Assembly: GCF_013266735.1 (NCBI RefSeq)
Contig: NZ_JABSNU010000003.1
Span: 186,001 to 250,000, forward strand
Reading direction: 5' to 3'
Origin: Pedobacter foliorum
Lineage (GTDB): Bacteria > Bacteroidota > Bacteroidia > Sphingobacteriales > Sphingobacteriaceae
Length of the DNA: 64,000 nucleotides
Shown: positions 25,549 through 33,283 of the stretch, piece after piece
Layout of the letters: every line of letters starts with the position of its first letter
Numbering within the stretch: the stretch's first letter is position 1
Notes under the pieces: model-generated
The model's input: the letters and a program-made list of their open reading frames with translations, nothing else
Database searches by the model: none
What the model was told of the DNA's origin: nothing
Program-made: the position numbers and the translations under genes

Positions 25549-26094
25549 TTAATTGTTATAAGGAGCAAGCTTAATTTTAAGTACGCTCATTGCTTTGGTA
25601 ATATGGTATTCAACTGCACGCTCAGTTATTAGAAGAGCAGAGGCAATTTCTTTATTACTAAGTCCCTGCTCGCGACTCATCTTATAAACTCTTTTGCATT
25701 GGCAGGGTAAGGTGTCAACCAGGATATTCACTTTTTCTTTAAGATTGTTAAATAAAACATCCTCTTCAGTACAGTTACTTGACGAGCAGGAGTATTGCAT
25801 TTTGATAGTTACATGCTTTTGTCTGCTCACTTTATTTCTGATGTATTCGAATGTTTTAAATTTAGCAGATCTGATTAGGTAGTTGCTTACCTTTTCGAGT
25901 TCAAGTTCATCGCGGCGTTCCCAGAGTGATTTAAAGATATCCTGCACCATCTCCTTGGCAGGTTCTATTTCCCGGATATTATTGTAACAAACGGCATAGA
26001 CTTTTTCCCAATACAGATTGTATATGGTTTCGAACGCTTGTTCGTCAATCCGAAGTGGATTTTTACCGTAATCTGTATTTGTTTTTTCTGACAA
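25549..26094 (-). CDS. ECF RNA polymerase sigma factor
   Basis: This 181-residue protein has the two-domain ECF layout. Sigma region 2 covers about residues 20-85 (NLYWEKVYAVCYNN, EPAKEMVQDIFKSLWERRDEL) and sigma region 4 covers about 120-175 with the helix-turn-helix LSNKEIASALLITERAVEYH. There is no membrane segment. It is the first gene of the minus-strand iron-type locus and precedes its FecR partner. It likely directs transcription of the TonB receptor operon and of its own anti-sigma operon via the shared motif at 23456 and 25505. Its own promoter appears to be a housekeeping TATATTTG box at 26120-26127. Confidence 0.9.
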   Translation of the reverse strand: MSEKTNTDYGKNPLRIDEQAFETIYNLYWEKVYAVCYNNIREIEPAKEMVQDIFKSLWERRDELELEKVSNYLIRSAKFKTFEYIRNKVSRQKHVTIKMQYSCSSSNCTEEDVLFNNLKEKVNILVDTLPCQCKRVYKMSREQGLSNKEIASALLITERAVEYHITKAMSVLKIKLAPYNN

Positions 26095-26119
26095 TGCCCT
26101 AGCGTTTAATGAGTCGGGT

Positions 26120-26127
26120 CAAATATA
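26120..26127 (-). promoter_or_regulatory. TATATTTG -7 box of the ECF sigma gene
   Basis: On the minus strand TATATTTG is 25 nt before the sigma gene start codon and fits the housekeeping TAnnTTTG consensus. No CGGGAA/TTATGC motif is seen here, so the sigma gene itself is not obviously autoregulated. Confidence 0.45.
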
Positions 26128-26245
26128 GCTTATTTAGACTTGTTATAAACAGTTGAATCGAAAATTATTTCAAGTAATAGAATAATTCATTAAAACAGAA
26201 GTATAATGCATTGTTTGAAGGGACTTAAGACGCTAATTTAGATTT

Positions 26246-27475
26246 ATGATTAAAAGTATAAATATACAGGATGCAAGGTTTCCGTTAGCTAAGGGGGCAG
26301 GCAGCGATGCCATTCATCGTGACCCCATATATTCTTATGCAGTAACCAATCTGATTGATGACAGCGGTTTGGTAGGGACAGGTTTTGCATTTACTCTTGG
26401 TGAGGGAAATGATCTTGTTTGTAAAGCTGCACAGTTTTATGCAGAGCAACTTAAAGGAAAAGATATTGAAGAATTAATGTCTGATTTTGGAAGTGTATTT
26501 AATCGACTGTCCAATGAGCAACAGTTTAGGTGGCTTGGACCGCATAAAGGCATAGTGCATTTGGCTCTTGCTTCGGTTACTAATGCGTGCTATGATCTTT
26601 GGGCTAAAAAGAGAGGAGTGCCTCTTTGGAAATTGTTAAGTGACTTATCGCCTCAGGAAATTGTTAATACACTAGATTTATCTTATTTAGAAGATGAACT
26701 TACGAGTAGTCAAGCTTTGCAATTATTAACGGATAATCAGGTAGGCAAAGAAGGCCGTAAGCAAATTATTACCCAAGGTTATCCGGGGTATGATACTTCT
26801 ATCGGCTGGTTTAATTACTCAGACGAGAAGGTTCGTGAAAATTGTAAAAAAGCCATTGCTGAAGGCTTTACTGCTATGAAGCTAAAGGTTGGAAGTACAG
26901 ATCCGCAAAGAGATATTCGCAGATCGCACATTGTGCGTGAAGTAGCAGGAGATGATGTAAAGGTGATGCTGGATGCAAATCAGCAATGGACATTACCTCA
27001 GGCATTAAAAATATGTAAAGAGTTGCAGGGTATGAATCCCTATTGGATAGAAGAGCCAACTCACCCAGATGATATACTTGCTCATAAAACATTGGCCGAT
27101 GCTATAGCTCCAACCAAACTTGCATTGGGAGAGCATGTGCCAAACCGGATTATCTTTAAGAATTATTTGCAAACCGGATCTGCAGGTTTTATGCAGGTTG
27201 ATGCAGTAAGGGTTGGAGGTGTAAGTGAATTTGTCACTATAAGTTTACTTTGTCGTAAATATGGAGTGCCTGTGGTGCCACATGTGGGTGATATGGGGCA
27301 GCTTCATCAGCATTTGGTGTTATTTAATCATATTTCAATGGGGCATGAGGCTTTGTTTTTGGAGCACATCCCTCATTTGCAAAAACACTTTGTACATCCG
27401 GTAATTATAGAGGGTGGTGTTTATAAAACACCTATGGAGCCTGGCAGTAGTTGCGATTTGAAACCTTTAAATTAA
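26246..27475 (+). CDS. fucD: L-fuconate dehydratase
   Basis: This 409-residue enolase-superfamily protein has the mandelate-racemase subgroup motifs: MKLKVG (the KxK pair), LDANQQW (Asp ligand), WIEEPTHPDD (Glu ligand), LGEHVPN (Glu) and VPHVGDMGQLHQH (His of the His-Asp dyad). The segments TLDLSYLEDELT and QGYPGYDTSIGW are typical of L-fuconate dehydratases. It would dehydrate L-fuconate to 2-keto-3-deoxy-L-fuconate in the oxidative fucose pathway. A symporter follows after 18 bp, then a mutarotase and an L-fucose dehydrogenase-like SDR. Confidence 0.88.
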   Translation: MIKSINIQDARFPLAKGAGSDAIHRDPIYSYAVTNLIDDSGLVGTGFAFTLGEGNDLVCKAAQFYAEQLKGKDIEELMSDFGSVFNRLSNEQQFRWLGPHKGIVHLALASVTNACYDLWAKKRGVPLWKLLSDLSPQEIVNTLDLSYLEDELTSSQALQLLTDNQVGKEGRKQIITQGYPGYDTSIGWFNYSDEKVRENCKKAIAEGFTAMKLKVGSTDPQRDIRRSHIVREVAGDDVKVMLDANQQWTLPQALKICKELQGMNPYWIEEPTHPDDILAHKTLADAIAPTKLALGEHVPNRIIFKNYLQTGSAGFMQVDAVRVGGVSEFVTISLLCRKYGVPVVPHVGDMGQLHQHLVLFNHISMGHEALFLEHIPHLQKHFVHPVIIEGGVYKTPMEPGSSCDLKPLN

Positions 27476-27493
27476 ACCTTAAGAACATAAGCA

Positions 27494-29137
27494 ATGTTAA
27501 AATCATTAGACTTAAGTATTACTATAATATACATCTTGGGTATTTTAGCTATAGGTTTATGGGCGGGCATTAGTCACCGACGTAAAAGTAAAGCAAATGC
27601 TGCCGGAGAGTATTTTTTAGCTGGTAAGACTTTAAAATGGCCTGCAATTGGCCTGGCTCTTTTTGCCACAAATATTTCTACAGTTCATTTGGTTAGCTTA
27701 GCACAAAGTGGTTTTGATAGCGGCCTGCTTAACGGTAATTTCGAATGGATGGCCGCCTTTACACTTATCCTGCTGTCGTTGTTTTTTGTTCCATTTTATA
27801 TTAAGTCAGGAGTAGCTACACTACCAGATTTTCTGGAGAAACGCTATGATCGCTCTAGTCGTGATTGGCTGGCAGTGATTTCAGTGGTGTCAGCAATAAT
27901 TATTCATATTGCATTCTCAATGTTGGCCGGTGGAATTGTCTTGAAAACGCTATTTGGGCTTAATATGTATGTGAGTGTGATTGTAATTTGTGTGATCACT
28001 GCTATTTATACCATAATTGGAGGGTTAAAAGCGGTAGTTGTAACAGAGTCTATTCAAACGGTGGTTTTGCTTGCAGGAGCATTTATCATCAGCTACGCGG
28101 CCTTTAATAAAATGGGAGGATGGGAATCAATGACCGATGTGTTAAAAAGCAAAGGTGAAATGGATAAGCTTTCTATGCTACGTCCGCATGGTGATAGCAG
28201 TGGTATGCCTTGGTATACCGTGTTTTTGGGTTACCCTATTTTGGGTATCTGGTACTGGTGCGCAGATCAGACTATTGTGCAGCGTGTGCTTGGTGCTAAA
28301 GATGAAAACCACGCAAGGGTAGGTCCTTTGTTTTGCGGATTTATAAAGATTTTACCGGTTTTTATTTTTGTATTGCCAGGTTTGTTTGCCTATACCTTGG
28401 TGCAGTCGGGCCATTTAGATGTAAGCAGTTTAGGTCTTGATGACAAAGGAAATGTAAACTCAAAAGGGATTTATACATTGATGATTACTCAATTGCTCCC
28501 TTCCGGATTGATTGGTGTTTTAGTGGCGGCACTTTTATCTGGCTTAATGAGCCAGGTTTCGGGGGCATTAAATTCTATTTCAACATTGGTGAGTTATGAT
28601 ATGTATCAACGTTATCGCCCTGAAGCATCGGATAAACAATTAATCCGGATAGGGAAGATAGCTGCGGGGATTGCGTTGGTGTTTTCGTTAGGGCTATTGC
28701 CTTTGCTTAATAGATACGAAAGTATATTTAGTGGTATTAATGATATCATTGCTCATATTGCTCCACCCATAACTTGTGTGTTTTTATTGGGTGTGTTTTG
28801 GAAAGGAGCATCTGCTCAATCGGCCAAATTAACCCTATGGATTGGTTCTGTTTTAGGGGTTGTGGTATTTGCTATTAACAAGTTATTTCCTGAAACGCTG
28901 ATTGGTCACATACCATTTATGATGATGGCATTTTACCTTTTTTGCACCTGTGTGGTTATCCAGGTAAGCTTTTCTTATATCTATCCGGTGCAACATACGG
29001 AAGAGAGCGCTCAGCTTTATTGGAAATCGCCATTAGAGCCTTTGCAGGGACCAGCATGGAAAGGGTTAGGAAATTATAAAGTGCTTTCGGGATTGCTTTT
29101 ATTGGTTACAGGTGTGTTGTACTATATATTCAGATAA
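27494..29137 (+). CDS. Sodium:solute symporter (SSS family)
   Basis: This 547-residue protein has about 14 hydrophobic segments and the SSS family layout. The first helix starts at residue 7, and the segments SNAAGEYFLAGK-like (residues about 36-47, seen as NAAGEYFLAGKTLKWPAIG) and the sodium-site helices (FATNISTVHLVSLAQSG, about 58-74) are clear. It imports a sugar with sodium through the inner membrane, most likely L-fucose given the flanking fucD, mutarotase and SDR genes. The stop TAA is followed by a single base before the mutarotase ATG, so the genes are tightly coupled. Confidence 0.88.
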   Translation: MLKSLDLSITIIYILGILAIGLWAGISHRRKSKANAAGEYFLAGKTLKWPAIGLALFATNISTVHLVSLAQSGFDSGLLNGNFEWMAAFTLILLSLFFVPFYIKSGVATLPDFLEKRYDRSSRDWLAVISVVSAIIIHIAFSMLAGGIVLKTLFGLNMYVSVIVICVITAIYTIIGGLKAVVVTESIQTVVLLAGAFIISYAAFNKMGGWESMTDVLKSKGEMDKLSMLRPHGDSSGMPWYTVFLGYPILGIWYWCADQTIVQRVLGAKDENHARVGPLFCGFIKILPVFIFVLPGLFAYTLVQSGHLDVSSLGLDDKGNVNSKGIYTLMITQLLPSGLIGVLVAALLSGLMSQVSGALNSISTLVSYDMYQRYRPEASDKQLIRIGKIAAGIALVFSLGLLPLLNRYESIFSGINDIIAHIAPPITCVFLLGVFWKGASAQSAKLTLWIGSVLGVVVFAINKLFPETLIGHIPFMMMAFYLFCTCVVIQVSFSYIYPVQHTEESAQLYWKSPLEPLQGPAWKGLGNYKVLSGLLLLVTGVLYYIFR

Positions 29138-29138
29138 A

Positions 29139-29555
29139 ATGAAAAGATATATTCTCCTTGTGTTTTTTGTTGGTGTTTTTTTTACAGGATGTAAAGAAAA
29201 AGCCGCGACAGTTGATGTTAAACGATTTGGTTCTGTAACGGGGCTAAAGCCGGAAAAGCTAGATTATTATAAAAAATTACACGCGAATGCCTGGCCTTCT
29301 GTGCTGAAAAAAATAAAAGAATGTAACATCCGAAATTACTCTATCTATCTGCAAAAGATAGGTGAAGCCTATTATTTGTTCAGTTATTTTGAATATGTGG
29401 GGACCAATTTTGATGCGGATATGAAGAAGATGGCAGATGATCCTGATACTCAGAAATGGTGGAAGGAAACCGATCCATGCCAACAACCTTTGCCTGAAGC
29501 AGCTGCTAAAAAGCAGATCTGGACAAATATGGAAGAGGTTTTTCATACAGATTAA
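29139..29555 (+). CDS. L-rhamnose mutarotase family protein, predicted lipoprotein
   Basis: The start at 29139 (ATG) is chosen over an upstream GTG at 29112 because it lies 1 nt after the symporter stop and begins a signal peptide MKRYILLVFFVGVFFTGC with a lipobox (Cys at residue 18). The mature 121 residues form the RhaM-type alpha/beta-barrel domain: LHANAWPSVLKKIKE (catalytic His), NYSIYLQ, and DPDTQKWWKETDPCQQPLP. Mutarotases interconvert alpha and beta sugar anomers. Most known members are cytoplasmic, so a lipid-anchored version is unusual and would act outside the inner membrane, supplying the anomer used by the symporter. Confidence 0.85.
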   Translation: MKRYILLVFFVGVFFTGCKEKAATVDVKRFGSVTGLKPEKLDYYKKLHANAWPSVLKKIKECNIRNYSIYLQKIGEAYYLFSYFEYVGTNFDADMKKMADDPDTQKWWKETDPCQQPLPEAAAKKQIWTNMEEVFHTD

Positions 29556-29607
29556 AGGGAGTGCCCTTTAAATAACAAATAGAAAGATTTATAGAAAAAT
29601 ATTGAAT

Positions 29608-30378
29608 ATGCAATTATTATCCGGTAAAGTTATTTTCCTCACGGGAGGTTCAGCGGGGATTGGTTTTGAATGTGCAAAGGCGTATGCTGAAGCCGGAGCA
29701 AATGTTGTTGTTGCGGCGTCTTCGGCTAAGCCAGTTGAAGAGGCGGTAGAGCAATTGGGATCTGCACATCTGGGAATTGTATGTGATGTATCTAAGGCTC
29801 TTGATGTTGAAGCTGCGATTGCAGAGACCATAGCGCGCTACGGAAAGTTAGATGCGATCCATAATAATGCAGGTGTGGCATCGCCGTCTAAACCTTTACA
29901 TGAAACGAGTGATGAAGAGTGGGATTATTTAATGAATGTGAATTTGAAAAGTGTGATGTATACTACACGATTTGGATTTGAGGCATTAAAAAAATCAAAA
30001 GGATGTATTTTAAATACAAGTAGTCTTGTGGGGGAGATAGGTCAGGAGAACCACGCTGCCTACACAGGTACTAAAGGTGCAATGAACGCACTAACGAAAT
30101 CGATGGCGCTTGATTATGCGCAATATAAAATAAGGGTAAATGCGGTATTGCCTGCTGGGGTTTGGACACCGATGCTGCGTGAATGGAGTAAGGAACAGCC
30201 CAATTCAGCATCAATAGAGCAATATTTAGATAAGATACATCCATTGGGCTATTGTCCTGAAGGGGATGTGATTGCCGATGCCTGTGTCTTTCTGCTATCG
30301 GAAAAGGCGAGGTTTATTACCGGAACAATTTTGCCGGTTAGTGGTGGTGCGGAGCTTGGTTATAGGGCGTTGATGTAG
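29608..30378 (+). CDS. SDR oxidoreductase, probable L-fucose dehydrogenase
   Basis: This is an SDR protein of 256 residues from the ATG at 29608; an upstream TTG at 29602 would add two residues. It has TGGSAGIG (NAD(P) site), NNAG and the catalytic SSLVGEIGQENHAAYTGTK (Ser, Tyr and Lys). The SSLVGEIGQ segment, WTPMLRE and the ending SGGAELGY closely match mammalian HSD17B14, which is an L-fucose dehydrogenase. With fucD next to it, oxidation of L-fucose to the lactone is likely. A 2-keto-3-deoxy-fuconate dehydrogenase is the main alternative. A TTAAAGGG hairpin (29552-29571) lies in the 52-bp gap before it. Confidence 0.8.
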   Translation: MQLLSGKVIFLTGGSAGIGFECAKAYAEAGANVVVAASSAKPVEEAVEQLGSAHLGIVCDVSKALDVEAAIAETIARYGKLDAIHNNAGVASPSKPLHETSDEEWDYLMNVNLKSVMYTTRFGFEALKKSKGCILNTSSLVGEIGQENHAAYTGTKGAMNALTKSMALDYAQYKIRVNAVLPAGVWTPMLREWSKEQPNSASIEQYLDKIHPLGYCPEGDVIADACVFLLSEKARFITGTILPVSGGAELGYRALM

Positions 30379-30451
30379 TCTGGAAATGATGGGGTAATGT
30401 TTTTTATGTTAAGGGTGCATTTTTATTATTGGAATAATATTTCTTCAACTG

Positions 30452-30482
30452 TTTGACAATTAAATATATTACACTATCTTTG
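30452..30482 (+). promoter_or_regulatory. Promoter of rplM operon (TTTG-N19-TATCTTTG)
   Basis: TTTG at 30452-30455, a 19-nt spacer, and TATCTTTG at 30475-30482 match the Bacteroidota housekeeping consensus exactly. The start is expected near 30488. A palindrome CCCTAA/TTAGGG (30487-30501) is at the 5' end of the transcript. The leader before the GTG start codon is about 50 nt. Confidence 0.8.
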
Positions 30483-30538
30483 CAGTCCCTAAAATTTAGG
30501 GGGAATAAATAATTGTTAAACAAATTAAATACAAGCAA

Positions 30539-30982
30539 GTGAATACGTTAAGTTACAAAACTGTCTCTGCCAATGCAAAAACTGTTAACAAACAGTGGGT
30601 TGTTGTTGACGCACAAGGCGAGATTTTGGGGCGCTTGTCATCGAAGATCGCAATGATCATCCGTGGTAAAAACAAGCCTGAGTATACCCCACACGTAGAC
30701 TGCGGTGATAACGTTATCGTTATTAATGCAGACAAGGTTAAGTTGACAGGAAATAAATTTTCAGAGAAAATTTATACTTCTTACACTGGATACCCAGGTG
30801 GTCAACGCTTCATTTCTCCAAAAGAGTTAATGGCTAAACACCCAAAACGTGTTATCGAGAAAGCTGTTCGTGGTATGTTACCTAAAACAAAACTTGGTGC
30901 TAAATTATACACCAACTTATATGTTTACGCAGGTTCAGAGCATCCGCACGAGGCACAATCACCAAAAACCATTAAACTTTAA
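30539..30982 (+). CDS. rplM: 50S ribosomal protein L13
   Basis: This 147-residue protein is L13: the conserved WVVVDAQGEILGRLSS (about 21-36), RGKNKPEYTPH and GDNVIVINADKV segments are clear. The start codon is GTG at 30539; the start NTLSYKT is the usual one in this group. It is part of the large ribosomal subunit, and begins the operon rplM-rpsI-rpsB-tsf. rpsI follows after 11 bp. Confidence 0.97.
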   Translation: MNTLSYKTVSANAKTVNKQWVVVDAQGEILGRLSSKIAMIIRGKNKPEYTPHVDCGDNVIVINADKVKLTGNKFSEKIYTSYTGYPGGQRFISPKELMAKHPKRVIEKAVRGMLPKTKLGAKLYTNLYVYAGSEHPHEAQSPKTIKL

Positions 30983-30993
30983 TTAAAGAAGAA

Positions 30994-31380
30994 ATGTCAG
31001 TTACAAACACTTCAGGAAGAAGAAAAACAGCTGTTGCACGTATCTATTTAAAAGAAGGCAACGGAACTATTACCGTAAATGGTAAAGACCACAAAGAATA
31101 TTTCCCAACGTTACCATTACAATACATCGTTAACCAATCGTTCGAAGTTTCTGAACTAACTGGTCAGTATGATGTTAATGTAAATGTAGCAGGTGGTGGT
31201 GTTAAAGGTCAAGCAGAAGCAGTTCGTTTAGCTATCGCTAAAGCTATTGTTGAATTAGATGCTGAGAAAAAACCAGCATTACGTGCTAAAGGGTTAATGA
31301 CCCGTGATATGCGTATGGTTGAACGTAAGAAACCAGGACGTAAAAAAGCACGTAAGAAATTCCAATTCAGTAAACGTTAA
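30994..31380 (+). CDS. rpsI: 30S ribosomal protein S9
   Basis: This 128-residue protein shows S9 features: TSGRRKTAVARI near the N terminus, the GGGVKGQAEAVRLAIAKAI segment, and the basic tail ending KKARKKFQFSKR, whose last residues contact the P-site tRNA. It lies between rplM (11 bp) and rpsB (18 bp). Confidence 0.97.
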   Translation: MSVTNTSGRRKTAVARIYLKEGNGTITVNGKDHKEYFPTLPLQYIVNQSFEVSELTGQYDVNVNVAGGGVKGQAEAVRLAIAKAIVELDAEKKPALRAKGLMTRDMRMVERKKPGRKKARKKFQFSKR

Positions 31381-31398
31381 TCTTAAGGAGACAAAACA

Positions 31399-32229
31399 AT
31401 GGCAAGAACTACATATCAAGACTTATTGGATGCAGGTGTACACTTTGGTCACCTTACCCGTAAATGGAACCCAAAAATGGCGCCTTACATTTTCATGGAG
31501 CGCAATGGTATCCACATTATAGATTTAAATAAAACTTTAACTAAAACTGAAGAAGCTGCTTCAGCAATCAAACAGATCGTTAAATCTGGTCGTAAGATTC
31601 TTTTCGTAGCAACTAAGAAACAAGCTAAAGAAATCGTTGCTGAGCAAGCAAAAAAAGTAAACATGCCTTTCGTAACTGAACGTTGGTTAGGTGGTATGTT
31701 AACTAACTTTGCTACTGTACGTAAGTCAATCAAGAAGATGGTTACCATCGATAAAATGACTAAAGACGGTACTTATTCAATCCTTTCTAAAAAGGAGCGT
31801 TTAATGATTCAGCGTGAGCGTATCAAATTAGAAAGCTTATTAGGTGGTATCGCGGATTTAAACCGTTTACCAGCTGCTATCTTTTTAATTGACGTTAAAA
31901 AAGAGCACATCGCTGTTAGCGAAGCGTTGAAATTAAACATTCCAACTTTTGCAATGGTTGATACTAACTCTGATCCTTCAAACATCGATTTCCCAATCCC
32001 TGCGAATGATGATGCAACTAAATCTATCTCTTTAATTACTGATGTTATCATCAAAGCAATTGAAGAAGGTTTAGATGAGCGCAAACGTGAAAAAGACGAG
32101 GAAACTGAAAAAGAAGCTGTAGCTGCTAAAGCTGCTGCTGATGCTCCTGAAGCTGCTGCTCCTGGTGCAAGAAGAAAAAAAGTAGGTAGCGAAGCTGAAA
32201 CCGAAGAAGGTACAAGCGAAGAAGCTTAA
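31399..32229 (+). CDS. rpsB: 30S ribosomal protein S2
   Basis: This 276-residue protein is S2: LLDAGVHFGHLTRKWNPKM (about 7-25), ATKKQAKEI, and the FVTERWLGGMLTNF segment. The C-terminal extension after about residue 230 is rich in Ala and Glu and looks disordered. It assembles into the small subunit and precedes tsf, a conserved pair. The 101-bp gap before tsf holds a hairpin. Confidence 0.97.
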   Translation: MARTTYQDLLDAGVHFGHLTRKWNPKMAPYIFMERNGIHIIDLNKTLTKTEEAASAIKQIVKSGRKILFVATKKQAKEIVAEQAKKVNMPFVTERWLGGMLTNFATVRKSIKKMVTIDKMTKDGTYSILSKKERLMIQRERIKLESLLGGIADLNRLPAAIFLIDVKKEHIAVSEALKLNIPTFAMVDTNSDPSNIDFPIPANDDATKSISLITDVIIKAIEEGLDERKREKDEETEKEAVAAKAAADAPEAAAPGARRKKVGSEAETEEGTSEEA

Positions 32230-32244
32230 TTAATAGTATAATTT

Positions 32245-32305
32245 GGGTTGTATGCTGTGCGTTGGAGGTTTTACTTACAACTATCACGTACAACCCATAA
32301 TTTTT
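32245..32305 (+). promoter_or_regulatory. Hairpin in the rpsB-tsf spacer
   Basis: GGGTTGTA (32245-32252) pairs with TACAACCC (32289-32296), with a 36-nt loop. A second copy of TACAA inside the loop (32276-32280) gives an alternative partner for the left arm. TTTTT follows at 32301. It could be a partial terminator or processing site that tunes tsf relative to rpsB. Confidence 0.5.
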
Positions 32306-32330
32306 GATAATAACTTAAAAAGGAAATAAA

Positions 32331-33170
32331 ATGTCTACAGTACAAATTTCTGCAGCAGATGTAAACAAATTGCGCCAACAAACCGGTGCTGGTATGATGG
32401 ACTGCAAAAAAGCATTAATCGAAGCTAACGGTGATTTCGAAGCTGCGGTTGATTACTTACGTAAAAAAGGTGCTAAAGTAGCAGCTTCACGTCAGGATCG
32501 TGATTCTAACGAAGGAGTTGTTATTGCTAAAGCTACAGCTGATGGCAAACGTGGTGTTGTTGTTGAATTAAACTGCGAAACTGACTTTGTTGCTAAAAAT
32601 GCTGATTTCGTTGCTTTAGCTAATAAATTTACTGATTTAGCTATCGATAAAAATCCAGCTTCATTAGAAGAGCTTTTATCTTTAGAAGTTGATGGTCAGA
32701 AAGTTTCTGATATCATTATCGAAAACACTGGTAAAATCGGTGAGAAAATTGGTATCTCTAAATTCGAAACTGTTTCAGGTGATAAAGTTGTTCCTTACAT
32801 CCACGGTAACTACCGTTTGGGTGTTTTGGTTGCTTTAAACCAAGATGTTGCTGGTGTTGACGAAGCTGGTAAAGATGTTGCAATGCAAATTGCTGCTATG
32901 AACCCAGTTGCTTTAGATAAAGCTGATGTTGATGCTACTACTATTGAGCGTGAAACTGAAATCGCTAAAGAACAAATCCGTGCTGAAGGTAAACCTGAAG
33001 AAATGGTAGAAAAAATTGCTGCTGGTAAATTGAATAAATTCTACAAAGACAGTACTTTATTAAACCAGGAATTTGTTAAAGATTCATCTAAAGATGTTCG
33101 TAAATTCTTAAATGATACTGCTAACGGTTTAACTGTTACTGCATTTAAACGCGTACAATTAGGAGCTTAA
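32331..33170 (+). CDS. tsf: Elongation factor Ts
   Basis: This 279-residue protein has the N-terminal LRQQTGAGMMDCKKALIEANGD-like segment (residues about 14-35) and the EF-Tu contact motif CETDFVAKN (about 80-88). The core repeats continue to residue 279. It exchanges GDP on EF-Tu. It ends the ribosomal operon and is followed by a strong terminator at 33194. Confidence 0.97.
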   Translation: MSTVQISAADVNKLRQQTGAGMMDCKKALIEANGDFEAAVDYLRKKGAKVAASRQDRDSNEGVVIAKATADGKRGVVVELNCETDFVAKNADFVALANKFTDLAIDKNPASLEELLSLEVDGQKVSDIIIENTGKIGEKIGISKFETVSGDKVVPYIHGNYRLGVLVALNQDVAGVDEAGKDVAMQIAAMNPVALDKADVDATTIERETEIAKEQIRAEGKPEEMVEKIAAGKLNKFYKDSTLLNQEFVKDSSKDVRKFLNDTANGLTVTAFKRVQLGA

Positions 33171-33193
33171 TTGCTTTTACATTGATATAAGAA

Positions 33194-33222
33194 AGGTTCC
33201 TTGTTTTCAAGGGACCTTTTTT
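33194..33222 (+). terminator. Terminator after tsf
   Basis: AGGTTCCTTG (33194-33203), a TTTT loop and CAAGGGACCT (33208-33217) pair with one G-U, followed by a run of T to 33222. This separates the ribosomal operon from nagA. Confidence 0.88.
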
Positions 33223-33283
33223 GTGCATGAAATATTCTGATAAACGCTTTTTAAAATCTAAGTTTGAGCATAATTCTATTTGT

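Noticed and set aside
29112..29138. GTG start for the mutarotase overlapping the symporter gene
   Set aside because: It would put nine extra residues before an otherwise typical lipoprotein signal; ATG at 29139 follows the symporter stop directly.
29552..29571. TTAAAGGG-AGTG-CCCTTTAA hairpin as terminator in the fucose cluster
   Set aside because: There is no U-run after the stem and the gene order and 52-bp gap suggest continued transcription into the SDR gene.
27494..30378. Rhamnose utilisation cluster, on the basis of the rhamnose-mutarotase family name
   Set aside because: No RhaA, RhaB or RhaD homologue is present; FucD and the L-fucose dehydrogenase-like SDR point to fucose.
33221..33283. 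Upstream start for nagA
   Set aside because: The extra 21 codons start inside the T run of the tsf terminator and have no homology to NagA; ATG at 33284 fits the family start.
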